Below are positions 15,966 through 22,010 of a stretch of DNA of 23,065 bases, in pieces (within the stretch, counting starts at the first letter, position 1; the number at the start of each line of letters is the position of its first letter). A program made the translations under genes and the position numbers. This stretch comes from a virus. The stretch is from IMG/VR virus record IMGVR_UViG_3300031974_000576, positions 1-23,065 of that record; one strand, written 5' to 3'. The notes under the pieces are model-generated. The model was not told where the DNA came from, ran no database searches, and saw only the letters and a program-made list of their open reading frames with translations.

Positions 15966-16797
15966 TGTGTACCTCTGTTAAATAGCGTGGTCCTGACGAG
16001 TAAGCAAAGGCTCTAAGTTCAGGCCAACAGTTCTTCTTATATGCGCAGTAGGAACAACCAGTGTCCAGCTTCATGTTACCGCTCTTGCCGTCTTCTTTTG
16101 GCTGGTAACAATGCTTAGGTGGCTCTGGCTGTTCTACCATTGTTTTAATGTGGTTGATACGGTCACCTATGTCGTACCCTATGTGTTCATAGATAGGCGC
16201 TTGGGTGTCTTCTTGATCGTACATAAGATACGTAAGGTGACCGTTCTGTTTGTCCATTGCTAACCATCCAAAACGTGAAGCTCCCTCTGCGTTCGCGTAT
16301 CCCTTAATTTGCGCAATGTATCCAAACGGATCATCAGTAGCCAAAGTGCCGTCTTTGAATTTCCTGAACCCATAAGTTGAAACAGACTTAACGTCTGTGA
16401 CAATGCCGTCAATTTTACAGTCCATAGAGCCTGTAATACCATTAACTTCACACTTTTTCTGTTCATCAGTTACCTCGTGTCCTGCTGCTCGTGATAAGAA
16501 AAGGAGTAGTTCTTCTATAAGGTGTCCATAGAGGAACTTAACGTACGTATGACCCTGCATGTCGTCATCCTTCTCTACGTCATTCCAGACGTTCCAAAGG
16601 TAGCGATCACTGCGGCCTATGTTGGACATGCGTAGCTTACGTGAGTCGTCACGCTTCCTAGTAAACTCGTTACGCATAAGTTGTTTAACGCCTTCACCAA
16701 AGGTCTCAATACATTCCTCTATGTCCACACCTTCGGGTACTTGTTTAGTCTCTACCAAGTTGTAGATGTCGTTCACTAACGTATAAATGTTTTTCAT
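15934..16797 (-). CDS. PD-(D/E)XK exonuclease, RecB/Cas4-like, with cysteine cluster
   Basis: A 287-aa nuclease holding the position of T7 gene 6 exonuclease, though of another family. Motifs run YGHLIEELLL (90-99, motif I), GSMDCKIDGIVTDVKS with Asp126, Asp135 and Lys137 (motifs II-III), and QIKGYA with Gln163 and Tyr167 (the Q-x3-Y motif of RecB-family nucleases). The C-terminal part has Cys230, Cys248, Cys251 and Cys257; the C-x2-C-x5-C spacing of the last three matches the iron-sulfur cluster of Cas4/AddB nucleases. It probably degrades DNA ends for recombination or host DNA recycling. The start overlaps the HNH gene stop as ATGA. Confidence 0.82.
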   Translation of the reverse strand: MKNIYTLVNDIYNLVETKQVPEGVDIEECIETFGEGVKQLMRNEFTRKRDDSRKLRMSNIGRSDRYLWNVWNDVEKDDDMQGHTYVKFLYGHLIEELLLFLSRAAGHEVTDEQKKCEVNGITGSMDCKIDGIVTDVKSVSTYGFRKFKDGTLATDDPFGYIAQIKGYANAEGASRFGWLAMDKQNGHLTYLMYDQEDTQAPIYEHIGYDIGDRINHIKTMVEQPEPPKHCYQPKEDGKSGNMKLDTGCSYCAYKKNCWPELRAFAYSSGPRYLTEVHNEPKVPEIEI

Positions 16798-17228
16798 TCC
16801 GACTGCTCCAAGTAGTCTATCGCTCTTTGTAAAGTTTCTATACTATCATCAAAACCGCCTAATGATCTATTACATTTGTGACATAGCCAGCCTCTAAATT
16901 CCTCTGTTTCGTGGCAATGATCTAAAACCCAAGAACCGTTTTTAGTATTTCCTTTACCGTCCACTGCTTCTTCATCGTTTAAACAAATAGGACATATATG
17001 ACCTTCAGGTGCTGTGCCGTACTTGTCCTTGAGTCTTTCCCTAACTTTGCTTAATTCATTATTACACTTTTTACATTCCGGTCGTAAGTAATTCCCCCCA
17101 GAATGTCTAGAGAACGCTTGTAGTGGTAGTAAGTACTTACATTTACTACACTCCTTTACTCCATTACCTAAGTCGTAATGGTCGTCCTCTAGAAAACTAA
17201 GCTGTTGTGTCAATGAGTCTCCGCCCAT
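16794..17228 (-). CDS. HNH endonuclease, recombination endonuclease VII-like
   Basis: A 144-aa protein with two zinc-binding parts. The N-terminal part has Cys27-x2-Cys30 and Cys52-x2-Cys55. The C-terminal part has Cys79-x2-Cys82, the core WVLDHCHETEEFRGWLCHKC (His104, His106, Cys116, Cys119) and Asn120-R-S-L-G-G-F. That core is the endonuclease VII family HNH motif. Such proteins act as junction-resolving enzymes (T4 gp49) or as free-standing homing endonucleases. It lies between polymerase and exonuclease genes that are adjacent in simpler relatives, overlapping both: the 3' end as ATGA, the 5' end by 19 bases if ATG at 17228 is used. A TTG at 17213, with GGAG five bases before it, would give a TTGA overlap instead. 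By eye it is more AT-rich than the polymerase gene, which hints at separate origin. Confidence 0.85.
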   Translation of the reverse strand: MGGDSLTQQLSFLEDDHYDLGNGVKECSKCKYLLPLQAFSRHSGGNYLRPECKKCNNELSKVRERLKDKYGTAPEGHICPICLNDEEAVDGKGNTKNGSWVLDHCHETEEFRGWLCHKCNRSLGGFDDSIETLQRAIDYLEQSE

Positions 17229-18844
17229 GTAGTACCTACCTTGTATTCTCCGTCCAGAGGACATCTTAGGTCAAAGGCTACCCCCGCAGCCTTCAGACAT
17301 TCCACAGCCAACCATCCGTACTTGTCTGCATGGTTAGTGACCACTTCGGCCTGAACCTCGTCATGTATGTTGCCTAGGAACTTATAGTCAAGCTTCCATT
17401 GCTGTGCGTAGTCGTCAAGAATGACCAATGCCTTCTTCATAACGATAGCACCAGCGGCTTGTAGCAAAGTGTTTAATGCAGCATGTTCTGATCTGACTCT
17501 AAGTCTACGACCATCGAGTCCTCTGAGATAGCCTCTCCCAGAAGCTCTACCAACCCGTTCTCGTAAACTGTTAAGAGCAGGTGTATTTCGTAGAAATCGT
17601 TGTTTAAGCTCTGCACCATCACTTGCGCTTCCTCCAACGATAGATCCGATTTTGGCATCTCCAGCTCCGTAGAGGAAAGCGTAGATGAAAGTCTTTGCTT
17701 GAGGTCTTGTTTCCAACCCTGCAGCCATTTGATTTCGTGTGTGAATATCTTCGGTGAGGAGGACATTAGTAAATTCCTTATCGTTCATGTAATGGGCTAA
17801 CATTCGTAGCTCAAGGCCACTAGCGTCGAAACCTACTAGCTTCTTCCCTTCAGGCACAGTCCAGCAGGAGCGGCACTCGTGTCCATAAGGGCTATGACTG
17901 GCAGGTACTTGGGCCATGTTAGGGTTCTGGTGTGTCATACGGCCTGTAACAGCACCGTTGCTAATGACACGACCGTGGACCCTACCGTCGTCCTGCACAG
18001 CTTCTAACCAAGAATGTACCTGCGCATATCGCTTTTGAAGAGTAAGGTACTCCAGAACCTTTGCAGCCTCCGGGACGTGTTCATTCTCTCTAAGCGTCTT
18101 CTCATCGACAACAGGCTTTCCATTTGGCGTCGTCTGGTTCCACTTCGCACCCTTAGTTGCAAGTCTTTCTGCAACTTGTTGTCTGGACCCAACATTGAAA
18201 ACTGTAACTTTGTCTTTAAGTCTTTTCCCTGTCTTCTCAGAGTACCTTTCTTCGACAATGGGCGGGAACATCTCTTGTAGTTCGGCTTCAATGGCATACA
18301 TGCCTTCCTTAAAGGTTGCACAAAGGTCATTAGCTAAACGCTGATCCAAGAGCCAGCCGTTGCGTTCCTGCTGTTGGATGACAAACTGAACCTGATGTTC
18401 GAGCTTGATACAGTCCTCAGAAAACTCCTGCATGTCCTTTGTAAGCTGCTGATGCACTGCTTCAGTGACTGCTACGTCCTGTATGCAGTAGTCAATCATC
18501 TCTTGTGACAGACAAGAAAAGTCAGAGTGGTCACCCTTTGGAAAGCCCAACTCATTCCCCCAGTTCCTTAAGGAATGACCACCTGACTTACTAGGGTCAA
18601 AAAGACGTGAAAGTACTAAAGTATCCACTACCCTCTCAGAGGCTATAGAAAGCCCCCAGAGGCGTTTTAGAACAGGGAGGTCGTACCCTATTAGATTATG
18701 TCCACAAACGCTCACAGAGCCTCTCAGGGCCTCACAGAGGGTGTCTGGGGTGGTGTGTACGGTACTAACACCGTTTTCCCGTGTAACAACACACCAGATA
18801 GTCGTAGGGTCTAGACCGTCAGCTTCCAAGTCAAGGTAAATCAA
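17210..18844 (-). CDS. DNA polymerase, family A, T7 gp5-like with 3'-5' exonuclease
   Basis: This 544-aa replicative polymerase has an N-terminal DEDDy exonuclease: Asp5 and Glu7 (YLDLEADGL), Asp55 (GYDLPVL), Tyr119 and Asp123 (DYCIQDVAV). The polymerase motifs are A, VGFDASGLELR with Asp340; B, KTFIYAFLYGAG with Lys384 and Tyr388; and C, NIHDEVQAE with Asp495. Large parts read almost as T7 gp5, for example HGRVISNGAVTGRMTH. T7 gp5 is 704 aa; most of the difference lies between MFPPIV (about 192) and VFNVGS (about 215), where the thioredoxin-binding insertion of T7 is missing. The start is TTG at 18844, forming TTGA with the stop of the 57-aa gene; an in-frame stop lies just upstream, and the exonuclease motif needs this start. 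An AAGG lies ten bases before it. Confidence 0.95.
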   Translation of the reverse strand: MIYLDLEADGLDPTTIWCVVTRENGVSTVHTTPDTLCEALRGSVSVCGHNLIGYDLPVLKRLWGLSIASERVVDTLVLSRLFDPSKSGGHSLRNWGNELGFPKGDHSDFSCLSQEMIDYCIQDVAVTEAVHQQLTKDMQEFSEDCIKLEHQVQFVIQQQERNGWLLDQRLANDLCATFKEGMYAIEAELQEMFPPIVEERYSEKTGKRLKDKVTVFNVGSRQQVAERLATKGAKWNQTTPNGKPVVDEKTLRENEHVPEAAKVLEYLTLQKRYAQVHSWLEAVQDDGRVHGRVISNGAVTGRMTHQNPNMAQVPASHSPYGHECRSCWTVPEGKKLVGFDASGLELRMLAHYMNDKEFTNVLLTEDIHTRNQMAAGLETRPQAKTFIYAFLYGAGDAKIGSIVGGSASDGAELKQRFLRNTPALNSLRERVGRASGRGYLRGLDGRRLRVRSEHAALNTLLQAAGAIVMKKALVILDDYAQQWKLDYKFLGNIHDEVQAEVVTNHADKYGWLAVECLKAAGVAFDLRCPLDGEYKVGTTWAETH

Positions 18845-19014
18845 TCTAGAGCAACCTTATTTATGGATATGTCAGGATGGTATAAACTTAAGCCGTGTTC
18901 CTCACTATCAGTTAGTAAAAAAACATGACATTCCTCTTCTGATCCTTCAAAAAGAACATCATAGCAACTCCATTCAAACGGATTATGAAAACGTACTTGC
19001 CATACTGAATTCAT
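18841..19014 (-). CDS. 57-aa protein between primase-helicase and polymerase
   Basis: A short frame locked to both neighbours. Its ATG at 19014 shares one base with the primase-helicase stop (TGATG), with AGGAG ten bases upstream inside that gene. Its TGA overlaps the polymerase TTG start (TTGA). The protein starts MNSVWQVRFHNPFEWSCYDV and continues through a Glu-rich turn (EGSEEECHVF) to LSLYHPDISINKVALD. It looks like a small acidic beta-hairpin domain with two Cys. Without it there would be a 170-base gap in an otherwise gapless operon. It may assist or regulate the polymerase or helicase, but only the context suggests that. Confidence 0.8.
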   Translation of the reverse strand: MNSVWQVRFHNPFEWSCYDVLFEGSEEECHVFLLTDSEEHGLSLYHPDISINKVALD

Positions 19015-20618
19015 CAGAAGTCCGCTCCTATGTTTGGATTAGGTACTTCAGACATCCTACCAGTGGTTTCGTCGTACTGCAACCAACAAGCAGGGCCTGT
19101 CTGTCCTGTATAGCGGTTCTTAAGAACACGAACCAAGGAAGTATTCCTTACTTCTTCACTGTCGTGCTGCTGGTCACGTTCCATACCAATGACAATGTCC
19201 GACAGTTGTGCAATGGACTGTGACCCCCGTAGTTCACCCAAAGATATTTTAGCTCCGTCCTCGTGTGCTGTACCTTGGGAACGACGAAGGTGTGACACGA
19301 GGAATAAGCTTATACCTGTTTCAGCTACCAAGGTGCGTAGCTTGGTCATTATTTCGTCAATGGTTTTTCGTTCGTCTCCTGACTCTTGGGAAGACACGAC
19401 GATGGACAAGTGATCCAGTACGACATACCTGCAGTCCAAGGCCTTTGCCATGTAGCGAACACGGGAGAGGAGGTTATCTGCAGAAGTTGACCCCCAATGG
19501 TCGAATAGGTAGTAACGTCCTGTTCCCAGTGTGGCCTCCCAGTAGGGCCGAAGGTCGTCCACTGGCGTGTCCTCTTCCAAGTGAAGGGGCCTGTTCGCCG
19601 CCACCGACATGATACCAAGAGTTGTTCTGGGTACGTCTTCTTCGAGGGCCAACACCCCAATATTTCCTTCGCATCGCTGTAACAAGTCATGCTCAATTTC
19701 TCTGATAAACTGTGACTTGCCCATACCACTACCGCTGGTGATCGTAACGAGTTCATACGGCCTATGCCCCCTTGTTAAGTTGTTAAGGCCTTCCCAAGGG
19801 TACGGGATGGACTTAACCTTTCTTTTTTCTACTAGGGCGTCCCAAGTGTCCTCCCCTGCAATAATACCGTCTGGACGATAGGTCTTGGCATTCCACCAAG
19901 CTTGAGTAAAGTCCTTAACCCTATTAGCCATAAGCATGTCACTGGCGTCCTTCAGGGGTAGCTTTACTGTTTTTAACTTGTTAGGACTGAAGAGGTCCTT
20001 AACTTGTTCCAGAGCGGCTTCCCCTGCCTTGTCGTTGTCAAAGCAAAGGACTACGGTTTCGTAGCTTTCGAGCCACTCTAACTGTTCCTTAATTTCTTTA
20101 GCAGCATTACTAGCGCCTGACCGAAGGGACACTACGTCGTACTGCTTATTGAACATCTCGTACACAGCCAAGGCGTCTAGTTCACCTTCCGTGATTGTAA
20201 TGTACTTGTTAGTAGTACACTGTTGCTGTCCAAAGAACCCTGCTTGGGTGCTGTCACCTGTTGTGTAGAAACCTTTGGTTTTAACTTCACGGGCCTTTGC
20301 AGCAACTACTTCGTTGGTGTCAGTGTTGTAGTAGGGGTAGTAATGCTTAATGATCTCCCCGGTACTGGAGTACTCCACAGTAACACCGAAACGTGAACAG
20401 GTTTCTTGGGATATACGTCTGTTGGGTATAGCGGCCACTACGCCACCCATGCTAAGTGGCTTGGCTTTTGGTAATGTTTCGATGGACACTACGCTGTTAC
20501 CTCGTGTGTGATGGTCACAGACGGCATTGAAACAATGAGTAGAGCCGTCGTCGTAGATAGCAAGGGCATCCGAAGACGAACACTTCGGACACCCTTCATG
20601 GCGTACAAACTTAGCCAC
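19014..20618 (-). CDS. Primase-helicase (T7 gp4-like)
   Basis: A 534-aa bifunctional replication protein. The N-terminal zinc finger has Cys10-x2-Cys13 and Cys29/Cys34 (THCFNAVC). The TOPRIM primase core has Glu144 (ITEGELDAL) and the Asp194/Asp196 pair (CFDNDKAG). The DnaB-type helicase has Walker A SGSGMGKS (295-302), a likely catalytic Glu326 (LALEED), Walker B YVVLDHLSIVV (Asp402), and C-terminal motifs ELRGSQSIAQLSD and RVLKNRYTGQTG. T7 gp4 is 566 aa with the same order. The last residues are NIGADF, ending in Phe after an acidic residue as in T7 gp4. The start is GTG at 20618, three bases after the SSB stop, with only a weak ribosome binding site, so expression probably depends on SSB translation. 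Confidence 0.95.
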   Translation of the reverse strand: MAKFVRHEGCPKCSSSDALAIYDDGSTHCFNAVCDHHTRGNSVVSIETLPKAKPLSMGGVVAAIPNRRISQETCSRFGVTVEYSSTGEIIKHYYPYYNTDTNEVVAAKAREVKTKGFYTTGDSTQAGFFGQQQCTTNKYITITEGELDALAVYEMFNKQYDVVSLRSGASNAAKEIKEQLEWLESYETVVLCFDNDKAGEAALEQVKDLFSPNKLKTVKLPLKDASDMLMANRVKDFTQAWWNAKTYRPDGIIAGEDTWDALVEKRKVKSIPYPWEGLNNLTRGHRPYELVTITSGSGMGKSQFIREIEHDLLQRCEGNIGVLALEEDVPRTTLGIMSVAANRPLHLEEDTPVDDLRPYWEATLGTGRYYLFDHWGSTSADNLLSRVRYMAKALDCRYVVLDHLSIVVSSQESGDERKTIDEIMTKLRTLVAETGISLFLVSHLRRSQGTAHEDGAKISLGELRGSQSIAQLSDIVIGMERDQQHDSEEVRNTSLVRVLKNRYTGQTGPACWLQYDETTGRMSEVPNPNIGADF

Positions 20619-20621
20619 TGT

Positions 20622-20996
20622 TTAGAAGTCCGCTGCTTCGGACTCTAGCATTTCAGCTTCCTCAAGTACCTTAACGGCCTCAAGGTAAGTAGCCACTCCG
20701 TGAACCGGGTGGGCATTACCAAGCTTGTACTTAAGGCGCACCTTAGAGTTATAAGGTACTTCACCTTGGTAAGGATTACCGTCAACGTCAAACAACTTGA
20801 TGTCGTACTTGGACTTGAACTTCCGTTGCTTGTTGCCTTGGTAGTCCTTGATCTTAACGCCCTGTGCAGCCAAGGTAGTTGCGTCGTCCTCTGACATTGT
20901 GATTGTCATGGAAAAGGCACCCGTGTCCTGACCGTTGAACACGTCGTGTTTAGTTACGTTGCTGAAGTTTACAACACCTTCAATTACATTTGTCAT
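20622..20996 (-). CDS. Single-stranded DNA-binding protein (T7 gp2.5-like)
   Basis: A 124-aa protein with a beta-rich, OB-fold-like body rich in Lys and aromatic residues (NKQRKFKSKYDIKLFDVDG, YNSKVRLKYKLGNA). It ends in an acidic tail, EEAEMLESEAADF, whose last residue is Phe. The combination of OB-like body, acidic tail and C-terminal aromatic is that of T7 gp2.5, whose tail contacts polymerase and helicase. It is shorter than gp2.5 (232 aa). The ATG at 20996 has GGAG eight bases upstream and follows a probable promoter. It is the first gene of the core replication block, directly before primase-helicase, as expected for an abundant protein. Confidence 0.82.
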   Translation of the reverse strand: MTNVIEGVVNFSNVTKHDVFNGQDTGAFSMTITMSEDDATTLAAQGVKIKDYQGNKQRKFKSKYDIKLFDVDGNPYQGEVPYNSKVRLKYKLGNAHPVHGVATYLEAVKVLEEAEMLESEAADF

Positions 20997-21047
20997 GGAA
21001 TAATCTCCGTTTATCGTTTTATGATAGCATCATTGCATCATAGTAAT

Positions 21048-21076
21048 AGTATAACACACTTAAATAGTTAGTACAA
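21048..21076 (-). promoter_or_regulatory. Probable sigma-70 promoter for ssb and the replication genes
   Basis: On the minus strand, TGTTATACT (21056-21048) is an extended -10 element (TG-n-TATACT). TTGTAC (21076-21071) sits exactly 17 bases upstream as a weak -35, inside the end of the 56-aa gene. Transcription would begin near 21041, before the ssb ribosome binding site. The 63-base gap between the 56-aa gene and ssb is one of the few in this arm. The leader just downstream (21041-21020) holds two ATGATGC direct repeats within ATGAT...ATCAT arms, which could be an operator or a small stem-loop. Confidence 0.5.
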
Positions 21077-21230
21077 TGTCTTGTACGGGGTTTTTCTTGT
21101 CGCTATTGTCGAACCGAATGTGCGCTTCTGTTGCTTCTACCTCTTCAAACTCTATGCAGATCTTTACAGGTTTGTCAAGGTTGTGGCCTTCGGCTTTCAG
21201 TACTAAATCAAAAAGTTGTCCATAAGTCAT
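21060..21230 (-). CDS. 56-aa hypothetical protein upstream of ssb
   Basis: A short frame with ATG at 21230, a strong GGAG eight bases upstream, and an ATGA overlap with the stop of the 84-aa gene. The product begins MTYGQLFDLVLKAEGHNLDK, continues with an acidic beta-like segment (VKICIEFEEVEATEAHIRF) and ends PVQDIVLTI. It appears to be a small alpha-beta domain, without membrane segment or Cys motif. Its last codons carry the -35 element of the putative ssb promoter. No family recognised. Confidence 0.75.
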   Translation of the reverse strand: MTYGQLFDLVLKAEGHNLDKPVKICIEFEEVEATEAHIRFDNSDKKNPVQDIVLTI

Positions 21231-21481
21231 TGGTTTTCTCCTTTCGGTAGTTCGTCACTTGCTAAAAATAAAATTTTGTCCAATGTGGACTTGGTCATAA
21301 CCACATTGCCCTTGTCGTCGTAGGACAGCTCTAAGTCCTGTTTAAGGACAAACGGAATGCCACCCCAAGGGTCGGCCCTCATGATGTCATTCGTCACTGT
21401 ACGGGCTTGTGTGTAGCCTAAGCAGTAGATGGAGTAGTCACCCCCATCCACTAAATAGATACTCTTTTCGTCTATCGACAT
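21227..21481 (-). CDS. 84-aa hypothetical protein downstream of the repeat tract
   Basis: A mostly beta-looking protein: SIYLVDGGDYSIYCLGY at the N-terminus, then FVLKQDLELSYDDKGNVVM and an acidic C-terminal helix. The ATG at 21481 has AGGAG ten bases upstream, and that site lies within the tandem repeat tract (21482-21611), so the tract forms this gene's 5' leader. The stop overlaps the next gene as ATGA. No known motif; role unknown. If the tract is regulatory, this is its most direct target. Confidence 0.75.
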   Translation of the reverse strand: MSIDEKSIYLVDGGDYSIYCLGYTQARTVTNDIMRADPWGGIPFVLKQDLELSYDDKGNVVMTKSTLDKILFLASDELPKGENQ

Positions 21482-21611
21482 ACTTAAGTTACTCCTAAGT
21501 TTACTAATGTAGTTTACTACTATGATTACTTCTTTAGTTTACTTCTTTAGTATTACTACTTTGGTTTACTTCTTTAGTTTACTACTAAAGTTACTACTTA
21601 AGTAATACTTT
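21482..21611. repeat. AT-rich tandem array of imperfect ~13-nt repeats flanked by ACTTAAGT palindromes
   Basis: This is the longest non-coding stretch in the right arm, about 130 bases. Plus-strand units begin at about 21498, 21511, 21525, 21536, 21549, 21563, 21576, 21589 and 21601 and are 11-14 bases long, with consensus AGTTTACTTCTTT or AGTTTACTACTNN. The minus strand is correspondingly purine-rich, AAAGAAGTAAACT. The 8-bp palindrome ACTTAAGT occurs at both ends, 21482-21489 and 21596-21603. One unit starts with GG in place of AG. The stop codon of the zinc-finger gene (21610-21612) falls at one edge. Possible roles are binding sites for a protein, a replication origin, or a leader controlling the 84-aa gene. 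Confidence 0.8.
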
Positions 21612-21804
21612 AGAAGAGGGTATCATAATCATCGTCATTTGTCAATGACCCATATGGGTTATCTATTTCCTCCTCTAGGGTTATTCCCCCGTAATTAAAA
21701 GTAGAATTAAGGCAGTAGCTACAAAGATCAATATAGTCACCATGTGTGTCCTTCTTAGTTAGTTCGTGGTCTTCTAGGATTCTATTACAAGCTTTACACC
21801 TCAT
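21610..21804 (-). CDS. Small zinc-finger protein, 64 aa
   Basis: The ATG at 21804 forms an ATGA overlap with the upstream stop and has GGAG nine bases before it; a TTG five codons upstream is less likely. The protein has two Cys pairs, Cys3-x2-Cys6 (MRCKACNRIL) and Cys28-x2-Cys31 (DLCSYCL), giving a four-Cys zinc ribbon with a 21-residue spacer. The C-terminus is acidic and ends DDDYDTLF. Small zinc-ribbon proteins of this size are frequent in the early regions of phages and may bind nucleic acid or a host protein; nothing more specific is supported. Confidence 0.78.
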   Translation of the reverse strand: MRCKACNRILEDHELTKKDTHGDYIDLCSYCLNSTFNYGGITLEEEIDNPYGSLTNDDDYDTLF

Positions 21805-22010
21805 AGGTTTTCTCTCCAATGAGGGCCATAGATATCTAAGAAATTTTCTTCTATTTCGGAATAGGTCATTGTTTTTATCCTTTGTTTAACCTGAAGCCTA
21901 AACATCTCTACTTCGTATTCCTCTATCATAGAGGTCATATAGAGGAACTCACTAAGTTCCTCTGTAGTAAAGATTTCTTGGGGGTCCGGTGGCAGCATTT
22001 GCTCAACCAT
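21801..22010 (-). CDS. 69-aa acidic helical hypothetical protein
   Basis: The ATG at 22010 is used rather than GTG at 22019, because AAGGG lies eight bases before the ATG, and the ATG gives an 8-base overlap with the stop of the upstream 52-aa gene. The protein has a Pro-rich start (MVEQMLPPDPQEIF) and is then helical and acidic (EELSEFLYMTSMIEEYEVEM), with a YSEIEENFLDIYGPHW motif near the end. No domain is recognised. The stop overlaps the zinc-finger gene start. Confidence 0.75.
   Translation of the reverse strand: MVEQMLPPDPQEIFTTEELSEFLYMTSMIEEYEVEMFRLQVKQRIKTMTYSEIEENFLDIYGPHWRENL

Noticed and set aside
18014-18330. Open frames antisense or out of frame within the polymerase, reductase and primase-helicase genes
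   Set aside because: They lie wholly inside strongly conserved enzymes, have Arg/Ser/Leu-biased composition and no ribosome binding sites; they are shadows.
20448-20450. Internal helicase-only start (as T7 gp4B) at Met57 of primase-helicase
   Set aside because: An ATG does follow the zinc finger, as in T7, but no Shine-Dalgarno-like sequence precedes it, so the idea cannot be supported from sequence.
21482-21611. CRISPR array
   Set aside because: Units are only 11-14 bases, directly abutting, without unique spacers of constant length, and no cas genes are present; the Cas4-like nuclease is an ordinary phage recombination exonuclease.
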